Shown here: positions 8,449-16,604 of the stretch, in pieces
Layout of the letters: every line of letters begins with the position of its first letter
Position numbering within the stretch: position 1 is the stretch's first letter
NCBI GenBank assembly: GCA_934561515.1
Contig: CAKTGM010000007.1
Span: forward strand, 14,764 to 78,763
From: an uncultured Oscillospiraceae bacterium
GTDB taxonomy: Bacteria; Bacillota; Clostridia; Oscillospirales; Oscillospiraceae
Length of the DNA stretch: 64,000 bases
Direction of reading: 5' to 3'
Notes under the pieces: generated by a model
Told to the model about the DNA's origin: nothing
The model's input: only the letters and a program-made list of their open reading frames with translations
The model's database searches: none
Made by a program: the position numbers and the translations under genes

Positions 8449-9716
8449 AGTGTGTCCTCCTTCCAGACGATCTCGCCGCCGATCATCGTCAGCTTGCACG
8501 CGCCGGTGAGGCACGTGCCGGCGAAGGGCGTTGCGCGCCCCATGGTCAAAAATGTTTCGGGGTCGACGGTGTAGCTTTCATTGAGGTCGAATACCGTCAG
8601 GTCGGCGACCTGGCCCACGGCGATCTCCGTGCCGCAGCCGAAGCGGCGCATCGGAGCGGTGTGCATCAGCTCGACGAGCTTTTCAAGCGGCAGGATGCCC
8701 TTTTTTACAAGGTGCGTGTAGCTTGCGGCAAAGGACGTTTCCAGCCCGACAACGCCCATGGCGCTCTTTTCGAGGCCCTTGGACTTTTCCTCGTGGCTGT
8801 GGGGCGCGTGGTCGGTGATGAGCATATCGATCGTCCCGTCCAGAAGCCCCTCGATGAGCGCCTCGCGGTCGGCCTGATCGCGCAGGGGAGGATTCATCTT
8901 GAAGCGTCCGTCCTCCTGAAGGTCGTCCTGTGTGAAGGCGAGGTAGTGCGGCGCTGTTTCGCACGTCACGTTTACGCCGCGGCGCTTGGCGTCGCGGATG
9001 ACCTGAACGCTTTCCCTGGTCGAAACGTGGCAGACGTGGTAGGCGCAGCCCGTTTCCTCGGCGAGCTTTACATCGCGCGCGATCTGGCCCCACTCGCTCT
9101 CCGAGCAGATGCCGCGGTGCCCGTGGGCGCGGGCATACGCGCCGTCGTGGATGTAGCCGCCGCGCAGCAGGGAATTGTCCTCGCAGTGCGCGGCGAGGAT
9201 CTTGCCGAGGCGGCGGCACTCGGCCATCGCCTGACGCATCATGCTCTCGGACTGCACGCCGCGCCCGTCGTCGGAAAAGGCGATGACGTTTTGCGCCATG
9301 CCTGCAAGGTCCGCGAGCTGCTCGCCCTTTTCGCCGACCGTGATCGCCCCGTAGGGATGCACGTGAACGAGGGCGTCCTTCTCGATGAGCGCGCGCTGGA
9401 GCGCGAGCGCTTCGGCGCAGTCGGGCACGGGGTTCAGGTTCGGCATGGCGGCAACGTGGGCAAAGCCGCCGTGCGCGGCGGCCAGCGTGCCGGAGCGGAT
9501 GGTTTCCTTATAAGAAAATCCCGGCTCACGAAGATGAACATGAACATCAACGAAACCGGGAAACAAAACCTTATTGGAAATATCAATAGTAATAGTATCA
9601 TCAGAACGGAAAACACCATCGCCAATAGAGACGATCTTTCCGTCCGAAAGAAACACGTCCGCCAAATGAAACACGCCCTGCGAAAAAACCTGTGCATTCT
9701 TCAGAAGATAGCGCAT
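8445..9716 (-). CDS. pyrC: Dihydroorotase
   Basis: Zinc amidohydrolase closing carbamoyl aspartate to dihydroorotate. Encodes 423 residues with the metal motif DVHVHLREPG at residues 57-66, later metal-site histidines in ILAAHCED and AYHVCHVST, and MLITDHAPHS near residue 305. The ATG at 9716 is eight bases from AAGGAGG; an ATG two codons earlier is too close to it. First gene of the operon, 25 or so bases below a consensus promoter. Codons 30-69 are unusually U-ending and AT-rich compared with the rest of the gene (see findings). Confidence 0.95.
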   Translation of the reverse strand: MRYLLKNAQVFSQGVFHLADVFLSDGKIVSIGDGVFRSDDTITIDISNKVLFPGFVDVHVHLREPGFSYKETIRSGTLAAAHGGFAHVAAMPNLNPVPDCAEALALQRALIEKDALVHVHPYGAITVGEKGEQLADLAGMAQNVIAFSDDGRGVQSESMMRQAMAECRRLGKILAAHCEDNSLLRGGYIHDGAYARAHGHRGICSESEWGQIARDVKLAEETGCAYHVCHVSTRESVQVIRDAKRRGVNVTCETAPHYLAFTQDDLQEDGRFKMNPPLRDQADREALIEGLLDGTIDMLITDHAPHSHEEKSKGLEKSAMGVVGLETSFAASYTHLVKKGILPLEKLVELMHTAPMRRFGCGTEIAVGQVADLTVFDLNESYTVDPETFLTMGRATPFAGTCLTGACKLTMIGGEIVWKEDTL

Positions 9717-9747
9717 TTTCATTTCCTCCTTGTGTTGTTTTCGGTGC

Positions 9748-9776
9748 ATTATACGGGATAATTTCAGGAATGTCAA
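9748..9776 (-). promoter_or_regulatory. Consensus sigma-A promoter of the pyr operon
   Basis: On the minus strand TTGACA (9771-9776), 17-base spacer, TATAAT (9748-9753). The predicted transcript leader is only about 25 bases, leaving no room for a PyrR-type attenuator. Confidence 0.88.
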
Positions 9777-9998
9777 GAGCAAAAATCCCGGAAAAACAGC
9801 GCGGCAAAAGAAGAGATGAGAAAGTATGCAGCTTTGCTTTGCCCTGCCCTGCGCCGCGCGTTTTTTGCGGCGGCGGAGGGGCGGAAAAGAGGGGGCGGGC
9901 TTGGTGTAAACTGCTGTATTCCGCCGAAGGGCCTTCGGCGAAAGAACGTACTTTTCAACGAAAATTTGCCAGGCGCGGAAAAATGTAAAATTATGCGG
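9777..9998. other. Intergenic spacer between divergent pyr and aro operons
   Basis: No gene is supported here. It holds a GC-rich inverted repeat with 9-base arms at 9922-9940 (CGCCGAAGG/CCTTCGGCG around a single base). No further promoter or RNA is recognised. Confidence 0.5.
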
Positions 9999-10027
9999 TT
10001 GACAATCGCCGCACAGACTCTTATACT
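9999..10027 (+). promoter_or_regulatory. Consensus sigma-A promoter of the aro operon
   Basis: TTGACA (9999-10004), 17-base spacer, TATACT (10022-10027). It reads into the leader peptide and attenuator ahead of aroF. Confidence 0.88.
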
Positions 10028-10061
10028 GAGGGCAACAAAGCTCTATGAACGGAGAACAGCA

Positions 10062-10115
10062 ATGAAGAGCATTTTCGTTTTTGCATACTATTATTACTTT
10101 ACTATGAATTCGTAG
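10062..10115 (+). CDS. Phe/Tyr-rich leader peptide of the aro operon attenuator
   Basis: A 17-codon reading frame, MKSIFVFAYYYYFTMNS, with GGAG seven bases upstream of its ATG. It lies between the promoter and an intrinsic terminator. Three Phe codons and four consecutive Tyr codons make it a sensor of charged tRNA-Phe and tRNA-Tyr, the end products of the genes downstream. The encoded peptide itself probably has no function; ribosome position on it should decide whether the terminator at 10171 forms. Confidence 0.85.
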   Translation: MKSIFVFAYYYYFTMNS

Positions 10116-10204
10116 TAAGGCTGATTTGTGATGCAAAGATGCAAAGAAGGCTCTGAGAAGAGATTGCTTGATGCGGCACAGGTTCGGCCTGTGCCGCATT
10201 TTTT
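10079..10204 (+). promoter_or_regulatory. Ribosome-mediated transcription attenuator of the aro operon
   Basis: Mutually exclusive pairings can be drawn. Segment 1, TTTTGCAT (10079-10086, within the leader peptide codons), pairs with ATGCAAAG (10131-10138), enclosing a hairpin at 10097-10120. The overlapping TTGTGATGCA (10126-10135) can pair, with one A-G mismatch and two G-U pairs, with TGCGGCACAG (10172-10181). That second strand is the 5' arm of the terminator. Stalling at the Phe/Tyr codons would mask segment 1, favour the second pairing and allow read-through. The pairings were found by eye, without energy calculation. Confidence 0.72.
10171..10204 (+). terminator. Attenuator terminator upstream of aroF
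   Basis: Perfect 12-base-pair stem ATGCGGCACAGG/CCTGTGCCGCAT with a 5-base loop followed by six T. It ends 42 bases before the aroF ATG and after the leader peptide stop. Confidence 0.92.
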
Positions 10205-10246
10205 CATTGTGGCGATATGTGTTTGGTCAAGAAGGAGGATACTATC

Positions 10247-11251
10247 ATGATCGTCGTACTTAAGCATGGCGCGGAAGAGAGCAAGCGCGAGCAGCTCATC
10301 GGCTGGCTCAAGAATCAGGGCCTCGGTGTGCACATTTCCGAGGGCGTGTATCAGACCGTTCTGGGACTGATCGGCGATACGGCGCGCGTTGACATGGATC
10401 TCATCGAGAGCCTCAGCATCGTCGACTCCGTCAAGCGCGTGACCGAGCCCTTCAAGTGCTGCAACCGCAAGTTCCACCCGGACGACATGATCGTTCAAGT
10501 GGGCGATGTGAAGATCGGCGGCGGGAATTTCTGCATGATCGCGGGGCCCTGCTCGGTGGAATCCGAGGAGCAGATCGTGGCGGTCGCCAAGGCGGTGAAG
10601 GCCTCGGGGGCCAATATGCTGCGCGGCGGCGCGTTCAAGCCCCGCACCTCGCCCTATGACTTTCAGGGCCTCAAGGCCGAGGGCATCGAGCTTTTGAAGA
10701 TCGCCCGAAAGGAGACGGGCCTTCCCATCGTGACCGAGATCATGGGCACGAACTACCTGCCGCTTTTTGAAGACGTCGATCTCATTCAGGTCGGCGCGCG
10801 CAATATGCAGAACTTCGACCTGCTGCGCGAGCTTGGCAGGCTTCGCAAGCCCGTCCTCTTAAAGCGCGGTCTTGCCAGCACCCTCAAGGAGCTTTTGATG
10901 AGCGCGGAGTACATCATGGCCGGCGGCAACGAGCAGGTCATCCTCTGCGAGCGCGGCATCCGCACCTATGACGACTACACGAGAAATACGCTCGATCTCG
11001 CGGCCGTGCCGATGCTCAAGGAGCTGACGCACCTGCCTGTCATCGTCGACCCGAGCCACGCCACCGGTATTGCGCGTCTCGTGCGCCCCATGGCGCTGGC
11101 CGCGGCCGCCTGCGGCAGCGACGGGCTCATCATCGAGGTGCACAACGATCCCATGCACGCGCTGTGCGACGGCGCGCAGTCGCTGCGCCCCGAGCAGTAC
11201 GACGATCTTGCGAGGGCCGTGCGCCGCGTGAGAGAGGCGGTGGCGCAATGA
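10247..11251 (+). CDS. aroF: 3-deoxy-7-phosphoheptulonate (DAHP) synthase
   Basis: First committed step of aromatic synthesis, from PEP and erythrose 4-phosphate. Encodes 334 residues: an N-terminal ferredoxin-like regulatory domain (about 1-75) and a class I-beta barrel with AGPCSVES near residue 96, LRGGAFKPRTSP near residue 125 and DPSHATG near residue 267. The added N-terminal domain is typical of feedback-regulated enzymes of this subclass. AAGGAGG lies eight bases before the ATG. First gene of the operon; its stop overlaps the tyrA start. Confidence 0.95.
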   Translation: MIVVLKHGAEESKREQLIGWLKNQGLGVHISEGVYQTVLGLIGDTARVDMDLIESLSIVDSVKRVTEPFKCCNRKFHPDDMIVQVGDVKIGGGNFCMIAGPCSVESEEQIVAVAKAVKASGANMLRGGAFKPRTSPYDFQGLKAEGIELLKIARKETGLPIVTEIMGTNYLPLFEDVDLIQVGARNMQNFDLLRELGRLRKPVLLKRGLASTLKELLMSAEYIMAGGNEQVILCERGIRTYDDYTRNTLDLAAVPMLKELTHLPVIVDPSHATGIARLVRPMALAAAACGSDGLIIEVHNDPMHALCDGAQSLRPEQYDDLARAVRRVREAVAQ

Positions 11252-12078
11252 CGGTCGGGATCGTAGGCCTCGGCCTCATCGGCGGCTCATTTGCCAAGGC
11301 CTACCATGCCTCTGGCGAACGCGTGCTTGCGCAGGACATTGACCGCGATGTGCTGTCGTTCGCCGTTATCAGCGGCGCGGTGGACGATGCGCTCACCGAT
11401 GAGACGATGGCGGAATGCGACCTTATCCTGCTGGCGGTCTGCCCTGCGGCGGCGGTCGAATGGCTGAGAGAAAACGCGCCGAAGATCGCCTCTCACACGC
11501 TTGTTATCGACTGCTGCGGCACAAAGCGCACGGTCTGCGCGGCCTGCTTTCCCATCGCCACGCGCTATGGCATCACCTACCTTGGCGGACACCCGATGGC
11601 GGGCATGCAGTTTTCGGGCTTCAAATATGCCAAGGCCGACCTTTTCCGCGGCGCGCCGATGGTGCTCGTGCCGCCGCGCTTCGATGATATCGAGCTATTG
11701 AGCCATGTGAAGGATCTGCTCTCGCCCGCGGGCTTTGGGAGCTACTCCGTTACGACCGCCGAGCAGCACGATGAGATGATCGCCTTCACCTCGCAGCTCG
11801 CGCACGTGGCCTCGAACGCTTACATCAAAAGTCCCACGGCGAAGAAGCACAAGGGCTTTTCCGCCGGCAGCTACAAGGACATGACGCGCGTTGCGTGGCT
11901 CGCGCCCCATATGTGGGCGGAGCTGTTTTTGGAAAACAGGGACTTTCTGTTGAAGGAGATCGACTGCTACATCGAGCATTTGTCGCAGTACAAGGCCGCG
12001 ATGGAAGAAAACGACGAAGAAACCCTCATCCGCCTTCTGGACGAGGGCAAAAAGAGAAAGGAAGAGGTGGACGGCTGA
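11248..12078 (+). CDS. tyrA: Prephenate dehydrogenase
   Basis: Oxidatively decarboxylates prephenate toward tyrosine. Encodes 276 residues with an N-terminal Rossmann motif GIVGLGLIGGS and the HPMAG active-site histidine near residue 113. No chorismate mutase or ACT domain is attached; those lie in the pheA product of the same operon. Four-base ATGA overlap with aroF, and the stop overlaps aroB. Confidence 0.94.
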   Translation: MTVGIVGLGLIGGSFAKAYHASGERVLAQDIDRDVLSFAVISGAVDDALTDETMAECDLILLAVCPAAAVEWLRENAPKIASHTLVIDCCGTKRTVCAACFPIATRYGITYLGGHPMAGMQFSGFKYAKADLFRGAPMVLVPPRFDDIELLSHVKDLLSPAGFGSYSVTTAEQHDEMIAFTSQLAHVASNAYIKSPTAKKHKGFSAGSYKDMTRVAWLAPHMWAELFLENRDFLLKEIDCYIEHLSQYKAAMEENDEETLIRLLDEGKKRKEEVDG

Positions 12079-13136
12079 TGCGAAGCATCCATATCAGGGC
12101 CTCGCGCGAGTATGACGTGCTCGTGGAGCGCGGACTGCTCGACCGCGCGGGCGAGTTTTTATCCAAGGTCAGCGCGCCGGGCATGGCGGCGGTCGTGTCG
12201 GACGAGACGGCCTTTTCGCTCTACGGCGAGCGGACGGTCAGGGCGCTTGAAAAGGCGGGCTGCCGCGTCCATGCCTTCACCTTCCCCGCGGGCGAGGAGA
12301 GCAAGAACCTCTCGACCTACGCGGATGTCCTGCACTTTCTCGGCGAGCACCGCTTCAGCCGCAGCGATGTGGTCGTGGCGCTCGGCGGCGGCGTGGTGGG
12401 CGACCTTGCGGGCTTTGCCGCGGCGACATACCAGCGCGGCATGGGCTTTGCCCAGATCCCGACGACGCTGCTTGCGGCGGTGGATTCGTCCGTCGGCGGG
12501 AAGACGGCCGTCGACCTGCCTACGGGCAAAAATCAGGCGGGCAGCTTCTATCAGCCCTGCCTTGTCCTCTGCGACCCCGACACGCTTTCTTCGCTCCCCG
12601 AGGAGCAGTACCGCTGCGGCTGCGCCGAGATCATCAAATACGCGATGCTCGGGAACGAGGCGTTTTTTGAAGAGCTGGACAGCGTTCCCGTGCGCGAGCA
12701 GTATGAGCACGTGATCGAGCTCTGCGTGCAGATGAAGCGCGACATTGTCGGCGCGGACGAGTACGACCTCGGCCGCCGCCGCACGCTGAATCTGGGCCAC
12801 ACCTTCGGCCACGCGGTGGAGCAGTGCAGCGATTTTTCCCTCCTGCACGGCGAGGCGGTCGCCATCGGCATGGCGACGGTCACGCGCGCGGCGGTCAAGC
12901 GCCGCATCTGCGGCGAGGAAACGCTCAGGCGCCTTTTGAACATCCTGCATCGCTACGGTCTTCCGACGGAAACGGGCTATGCGCTCGATCAGCTCTATGA
13001 AGCGGAGCAGGTCGATAAAAAGATCTCCGGCGGCAAGATGCACCTCATCGTGCCGGAGAAGATCGGCGAGGTGCGCGTGGAGACGATCCCTGTCGAAGCG
13101 CTGCGCGACTGGATGCGGGACGGTGGGTTCCGATGA
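12078..13136 (+). CDS. aroB: 3-dehydroquinate synthase
   Basis: Cyclises DAHP to 3-dehydroquinate with NAD+ and a divalent metal. The 352 residues show GGGVVGDLAGF near residue 100, TTLLAAVDSSVGGKTAVD near residue 130 and HTFGHAVE near residue 241. The start codon shares bases with the tyrA stop and the end overlaps aroA, so the operon is tightly coupled. Confidence 0.96.
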   Translation: MRSIHIRASREYDVLVERGLLDRAGEFLSKVSAPGMAAVVSDETAFSLYGERTVRALEKAGCRVHAFTFPAGEESKNLSTYADVLHFLGEHRFSRSDVVVALGGGVVGDLAGFAAATYQRGMGFAQIPTTLLAAVDSSVGGKTAVDLPTGKNQAGSFYQPCLVLCDPDTLSSLPEEQYRCGCAEIIKYAMLGNEAFFEELDSVPVREQYEHVIELCVQMKRDIVGADEYDLGRRRTLNLGHTFGHAVEQCSDFSLLHGEAVAIGMATVTRAAVKRRICGEETLRRLLNILHRYGLPTETGYALDQLYEAEQVDKKISGGKMHLIVPEKIGEVRVETIPVEALRDWMRDGGFR

Positions 13137-14389
13137 TGAGAACGATTCCCTGCGGCGTGCGCACGGGGCGCGTGCATATTCCGGCCTCCAAATCGCAGGC
13201 GCACAGGCTGCTCATCTGCGCGGCGCTCGGCGAAGAAAAAACGGAAGTCGTCTGCGACGGCATCTCCGCTGACATTGCGGCGACGGCCAAGTGCCTGCGC
13301 GCGCTCGGCGCGGCGGTCGATGAAACGGAAACGGGATTTCTTGTTTCGCCCATCAAAAAAGTCCCCGAGGGGCGCTGCGAGCTTTATTGCGGCGAGAGCG
13401 GGTCGACGCTGCGCTTTCTGCTGCCCATCATCGGCGCGCTCGGCGCACAGGCGGCCTTCCACCGCGAAGGACGGCTCCCCGAGCGCCCGCTCGCCCCGCT
13501 GGACGGCGTGCTGCGCGCGCACGGCATGACGCTATCTGAGGACGGAGATCTTCTCTTGTGCAGCGGGCAGCTGCAAGCGGGGGACTATGAGATCGCGGGC
13601 AACGTGTCCTCGCAGTACATTTCGGGTCTTCTCATGGCGCTGCCGCGCCTGACGGGGGAGAGCGCCTTGAGCGTGACGGATACGCTTGAGTCCGCGGCCT
13701 ATGTTGCGATGACGGAGGACGCGCTGCGGCTCTCGAATGTCGAATTTTCGAAAAACGGCGCGTCTTACGCGATTCCCGGCGGGCAGCATTTCCGTCTGCC
13801 TCCGCGCACGGCCGTCGAGGGCGACTGGTCGAACGCGGCATTCTTCCTCTGCATGGGTGCGCTCGCGAGAGAGGGCGTTCGCGTCGAGGGGCTGAACCTC
13901 AAGTCCTCGCAGGGCGATCGCGGCGTGCTGGACGTGCTGCGCGCGTTCGGCGCGGCGGTCAGCGAGGAAGAGAGCGCCGTGACGGTCCGGCGCGGCGCGC
14001 TGCGCGGCGTGACGGTCGACGCATCGCCCATCCCCGACCTCATCCCCGTACTGAGCGTGGTTGCATCGGTCGCGGCGGGGGAGACAAGAATCGAAAACGC
14101 CTACCGCCTGAGATTGAAGGAATCCGACCGCCTCAAGAGCACGGCAAGCTTGCTGCGCGCGCTCGGCGGGCGCGTTGAGGAAAAGGAAGACGGCCTTGTC
14201 ATCACGGGTGTGCCCGCGCTGCACGGCGGAAGCGCCGAAACGCAGAACGACCACCGCCTTGCGATGTCCGCCGCCGTTGCCGCCTGCGCCGCGGCGGGTG
14301 AGGTCGCGGTCGACAATGACGCTTGCGTTGCCAAGTCCTACCCGCGCTTCTGGGAGGATTACGGCAGCTTGAAAGGAGAGGGCTTATGA
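13133..14389 (+). CDS. aroA: 5-enolpyruvylshikimate 3-phosphate synthase
   Basis: Adds enolpyruvate to shikimate 3-phosphate. The 418 residues include PASKSQAHR near residue 18, GESGSTLRF near residue 86, the LKESDRLKS segment near residue 325 and NDHRLAM near residue 371. In the first domain, residue 95 or so carries no obvious insensitive-type signature that I can judge. Starts at tandem ATG codons overlapping the aroB stop. Confidence 0.96.
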   Translation: MMRTIPCGVRTGRVHIPASKSQAHRLLICAALGEEKTEVVCDGISADIAATAKCLRALGAAVDETETGFLVSPIKKVPEGRCELYCGESGSTLRFLLPIIGALGAQAAFHREGRLPERPLAPLDGVLRAHGMTLSEDGDLLLCSGQLQAGDYEIAGNVSSQYISGLLMALPRLTGESALSVTDTLESAAYVAMTEDALRLSNVEFSKNGASYAIPGGQHFRLPPRTAVEGDWSNAAFFLCMGALAREGVRVEGLNLKSSQGDRGVLDVLRAFGAAVSEEESAVTVRRGALRGVTVDASPIPDLIPVLSVVASVAAGETRIENAYRLRLKESDRLKSTASLLRALGGRVEEKEDGLVITGVPALHGGSAETQNDHRLAMSAAVAACAAAGEVAVDNDACVAKSYPRFWEDYGSLKGEGL

Positions 14390-15456
14390 GCAGCACCTAC
14401 GGCGAAAATTTGAAACTGACGATCTTCGGCCAGTCCCATTCCCCCGCCATCGGCGTGACGATCGAGGGCATTCCCGCGGGAGAGAAGGTCGATCTGGACG
14501 CGCTTCAGCGCTTTTTAAACCGCCGCGCGCCGGGCAAAAACGCCTGGTCGACGCCGCGCAAGGAAGCCGACACGCCGGAGATCCTGTCGGGCCTTGTGAA
14601 CGGCTGCACCTGCGGCGCGCCGCTCACGGCCATCATCCGCAACACGAACACAAGGCCGCAGGACTATGAAACCCTTGCCCTCACGCCGCGTCCCGGCCAC
14701 GCGGATTACACCGCCGAGGTAAAATACGGCGGATATCAGGACCGCGCGGGCGGCGGGCACTTTTCCGGAAGGCTCACGGCGCCGCTGTGCATTGCGGGCG
14801 GCATCTGCCTGCAGCTTCTTGCGCGCGAGGGCATCACGCTTGTGAGCCGCATCGCCTCCATCGCGGATGTTTGCGACGAAGGAGCGCTGCTTTCCTCCAC
14901 GGCGGAGAAGGACTTTCCCGTTGTGAGCGACGCGTGCGGCGAAACCATGCGCGCCGCCATCGCGCAAGCGCGCGAGGCGGGCGACAGCGTCGGCGGCGTT
15001 GTGGAATGCGCCGTCCTCGGCGCGCCGGCGGGCCTTGGCGACCCGATGTTCGGCGGCATGGAAAATCGCATCGCCGCCGCGCTTTTCGGCATCCCGGCGG
15101 TCAAGGGCGTTGAATTCGGCGCGGGCTTTGGCGCATCGAAGCTGCGCGGCAGCGAGAACAACGACGCTTTTTCGGTCGAAAACGGGAGGATCGTCACCGA
15201 GACGAACCACTGCGGCGGCATCCTCGGCGGCATCACGGACGGGATGCCCATCATGTTTCGCGCGGCCTTCAAGCCGACGCCGTCCATTGCGCGCACGCAG
15301 CAGAGCGTCAACTTGCAGAGCGTGACGCGCGAGAAACTCGCCATCACCGGCCGCCACGACCCCTGCATCGTGCCGCGCGCCGTGCCGTGCGTGGAGGCGG
15401 CGGCCGCCGTCGCCGTCTATGACGCGCTGCTCGCGCGCAGGAAGGAAACGAGGTAA
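14386..15456 (+). CDS. aroC: Chorismate synthase
   Basis: FMN-dependent elimination of phosphate from EPSP to chorismate. The 356 residues carry the family signatures GQSHSPAIGVTIEG near the start, DRAGGGHFSGR near residue 121 and NHCGGILGGITDGMP near residue 273, with GRHDPCIVPRAVP near the end. GAAAGGAG precedes the ATG; four-base overlap with aroA. Confidence 0.97.
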   Translation: MSSTYGENLKLTIFGQSHSPAIGVTIEGIPAGEKVDLDALQRFLNRRAPGKNAWSTPRKEADTPEILSGLVNGCTCGAPLTAIIRNTNTRPQDYETLALTPRPGHADYTAEVKYGGYQDRAGGGHFSGRLTAPLCIAGGICLQLLAREGITLVSRIASIADVCDEGALLSSTAEKDFPVVSDACGETMRAAIAQAREAGDSVGGVVECAVLGAPAGLGDPMFGGMENRIAAALFGIPAVKGVEFGAGFGASKLRGSENNDAFSVENGRIVTETNHCGGILGGITDGMPIMFRAAFKPTPSIARTQQSVNLQSVTREKLAITGRHDPCIVPRAVPCVEAAAAVAVYDALLARRKETR

Positions 15457-15461
15457 AAGCT

Positions 15462-16604
15462 ATGGATCTGAACGACTACCGCAAAGAGATCGACCAAATC
15501 GACGATGAGCTGATCGCGCTGTTCGCCAAGCGCATGGAAACGGCGAAGAAGATCGCCGCCTACAAGCAGGCGAACGGCCTGCGCGTGCTCGATGCGCGCC
15601 ACGAAAAGGAAAAGATGCGCACGCTGATGGAAAAAACGCCCGAGGAGCTGCGGGAATACGTTTCCTCGCTCTATTCCCTCATCTTCGAGCTCAGCCGCAG
15701 CCGCCAGAGCTGCCTGCTCGGCGCGAAGGGCGACCTGCCTAAAAAGATCGCCGAGGCGATCGAAAAGACGCCGCATCTCTTTCCGCAGGAGGCTGCCGTC
15801 GCCTGTCAGGGCGTGGAGGGCGCATACTCCGAGCAGGCCTGCGAGAGACTCTTCAAGCGCCCGAGCACCTTCTTTTTCAGCAGCTTCGAGGCCGTGTTCT
15901 CCGCCATCGAAAAGGGGCTTTGCCGCTACGGGGTGCTGCCGCTTGAAAACAGCACCGCGGGCAGTGTGAACGCGGTCTACGACCTTATGATGCGCCACAA
16001 CTTCCGCATTGTGCGCTCGGTGCGCATCAAGGTCGATCACAATCTGCTCGCCAATCCCGGCGCGAAGCTTGAAGACATCCGCGAGATCTACTCCCACGAG
16101 CAGGCCATCAGCCAGTGCGCGCACTTTTTGCAGGGCCTTCCGAACGTGAAGGTCATCCGCTGCGAGAATACCGCCGTGGCCGCGCGCATGGTGGCGGAGT
16201 CCGGGAGAGACGATGTGGCGGCGCTTTCGTCGCGCGCGTGCATGAACCTCTATGGCCTTGTGAATCTTGCCGCCTCCGTGCAGGATCAGGGCAACAACTT
16301 CACGCGCTTTATCTGCATTGCAAAGGATCTTGAAATTTACCCCGGCGCGGACCGCACGAGCCTCATGGTGGTGCTGCCGCACCGTCCGGGTTCTCTCTAT
16401 CAGGTGCTCTCGCGCTTCTACGCGCTCGGCGTCAACCTCAATAAGCTCGAAAGCCGCCCCATCCCGGAGCGAAACTTTGAGTTCATGTTCTACTTTGATC
16501 TTGAGACCTCGGTCTACGCCCCGCAGTTCACCCAGCTCATGGGCGAGCTTCCGGAGCTTTGCGAGGACTTCTCGTATCTCGGCTCTTACAGCGAGGTGAT
16601 CTGA
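15462..16604 (+). CDS. pheA: Bifunctional chorismate mutase / prephenate dehydratase
   Basis: Converts chorismate to prephenate and on to phenylpyruvate. The 380 residues hold an AroQ-type mutase (about 1-88), the dehydratase domain (about 105-285, with GVEGAYSE and PLENSTAGSV) and a C-terminal ACT domain (about 298-372) with the ESRP motif that binds phenylalanine for feedback inhibition. The mutase domain also supplies prephenate for the separate TyrA. Five bases separate it from aroC, and the next gene starts directly after its stop. Confidence 0.95.
   Translation: MDLNDYRKEIDQIDDELIALFAKRMETAKKIAAYKQANGLRVLDARHEKEKMRTLMEKTPEELREYVSSLYSLIFELSRSRQSCLLGAKGDLPKKIAEAIEKTPHLFPQEAAVACQGVEGAYSEQACERLFKRPSTFFFSSFEAVFSAIEKGLCRYGVLPLENSTAGSVNAVYDLMMRHNFRIVRSVRIKVDHNLLANPGAKLEDIREIYSHEQAISQCAHFLQGLPNVKVIRCENTAVAARMVAESGRDDVAALSSRACMNLYGLVNLAASVQDQGNNFTRFICIAKDLEIYPGADRTSLMVVLPHRPGSLYQVLSRFYALGVNLNKLESRPIPERNFEFMFYFDLETSVYAPQFTQLMGELPELCEDFSYLGSYSEVI

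Noticed and set aside
8449..8514. Longer ATG-like start of pyrK
   Set aside because: It would overlap pyrC by more than 60 bases and lacks a ribosome site; TTG at 8448 has GGAGG at good spacing.
9922..9940. Inverted repeat between pyr and aro as a terminator
   Set aside because: No T-run on either strand and no gene ends nearby; kept only as a note in the spacer.
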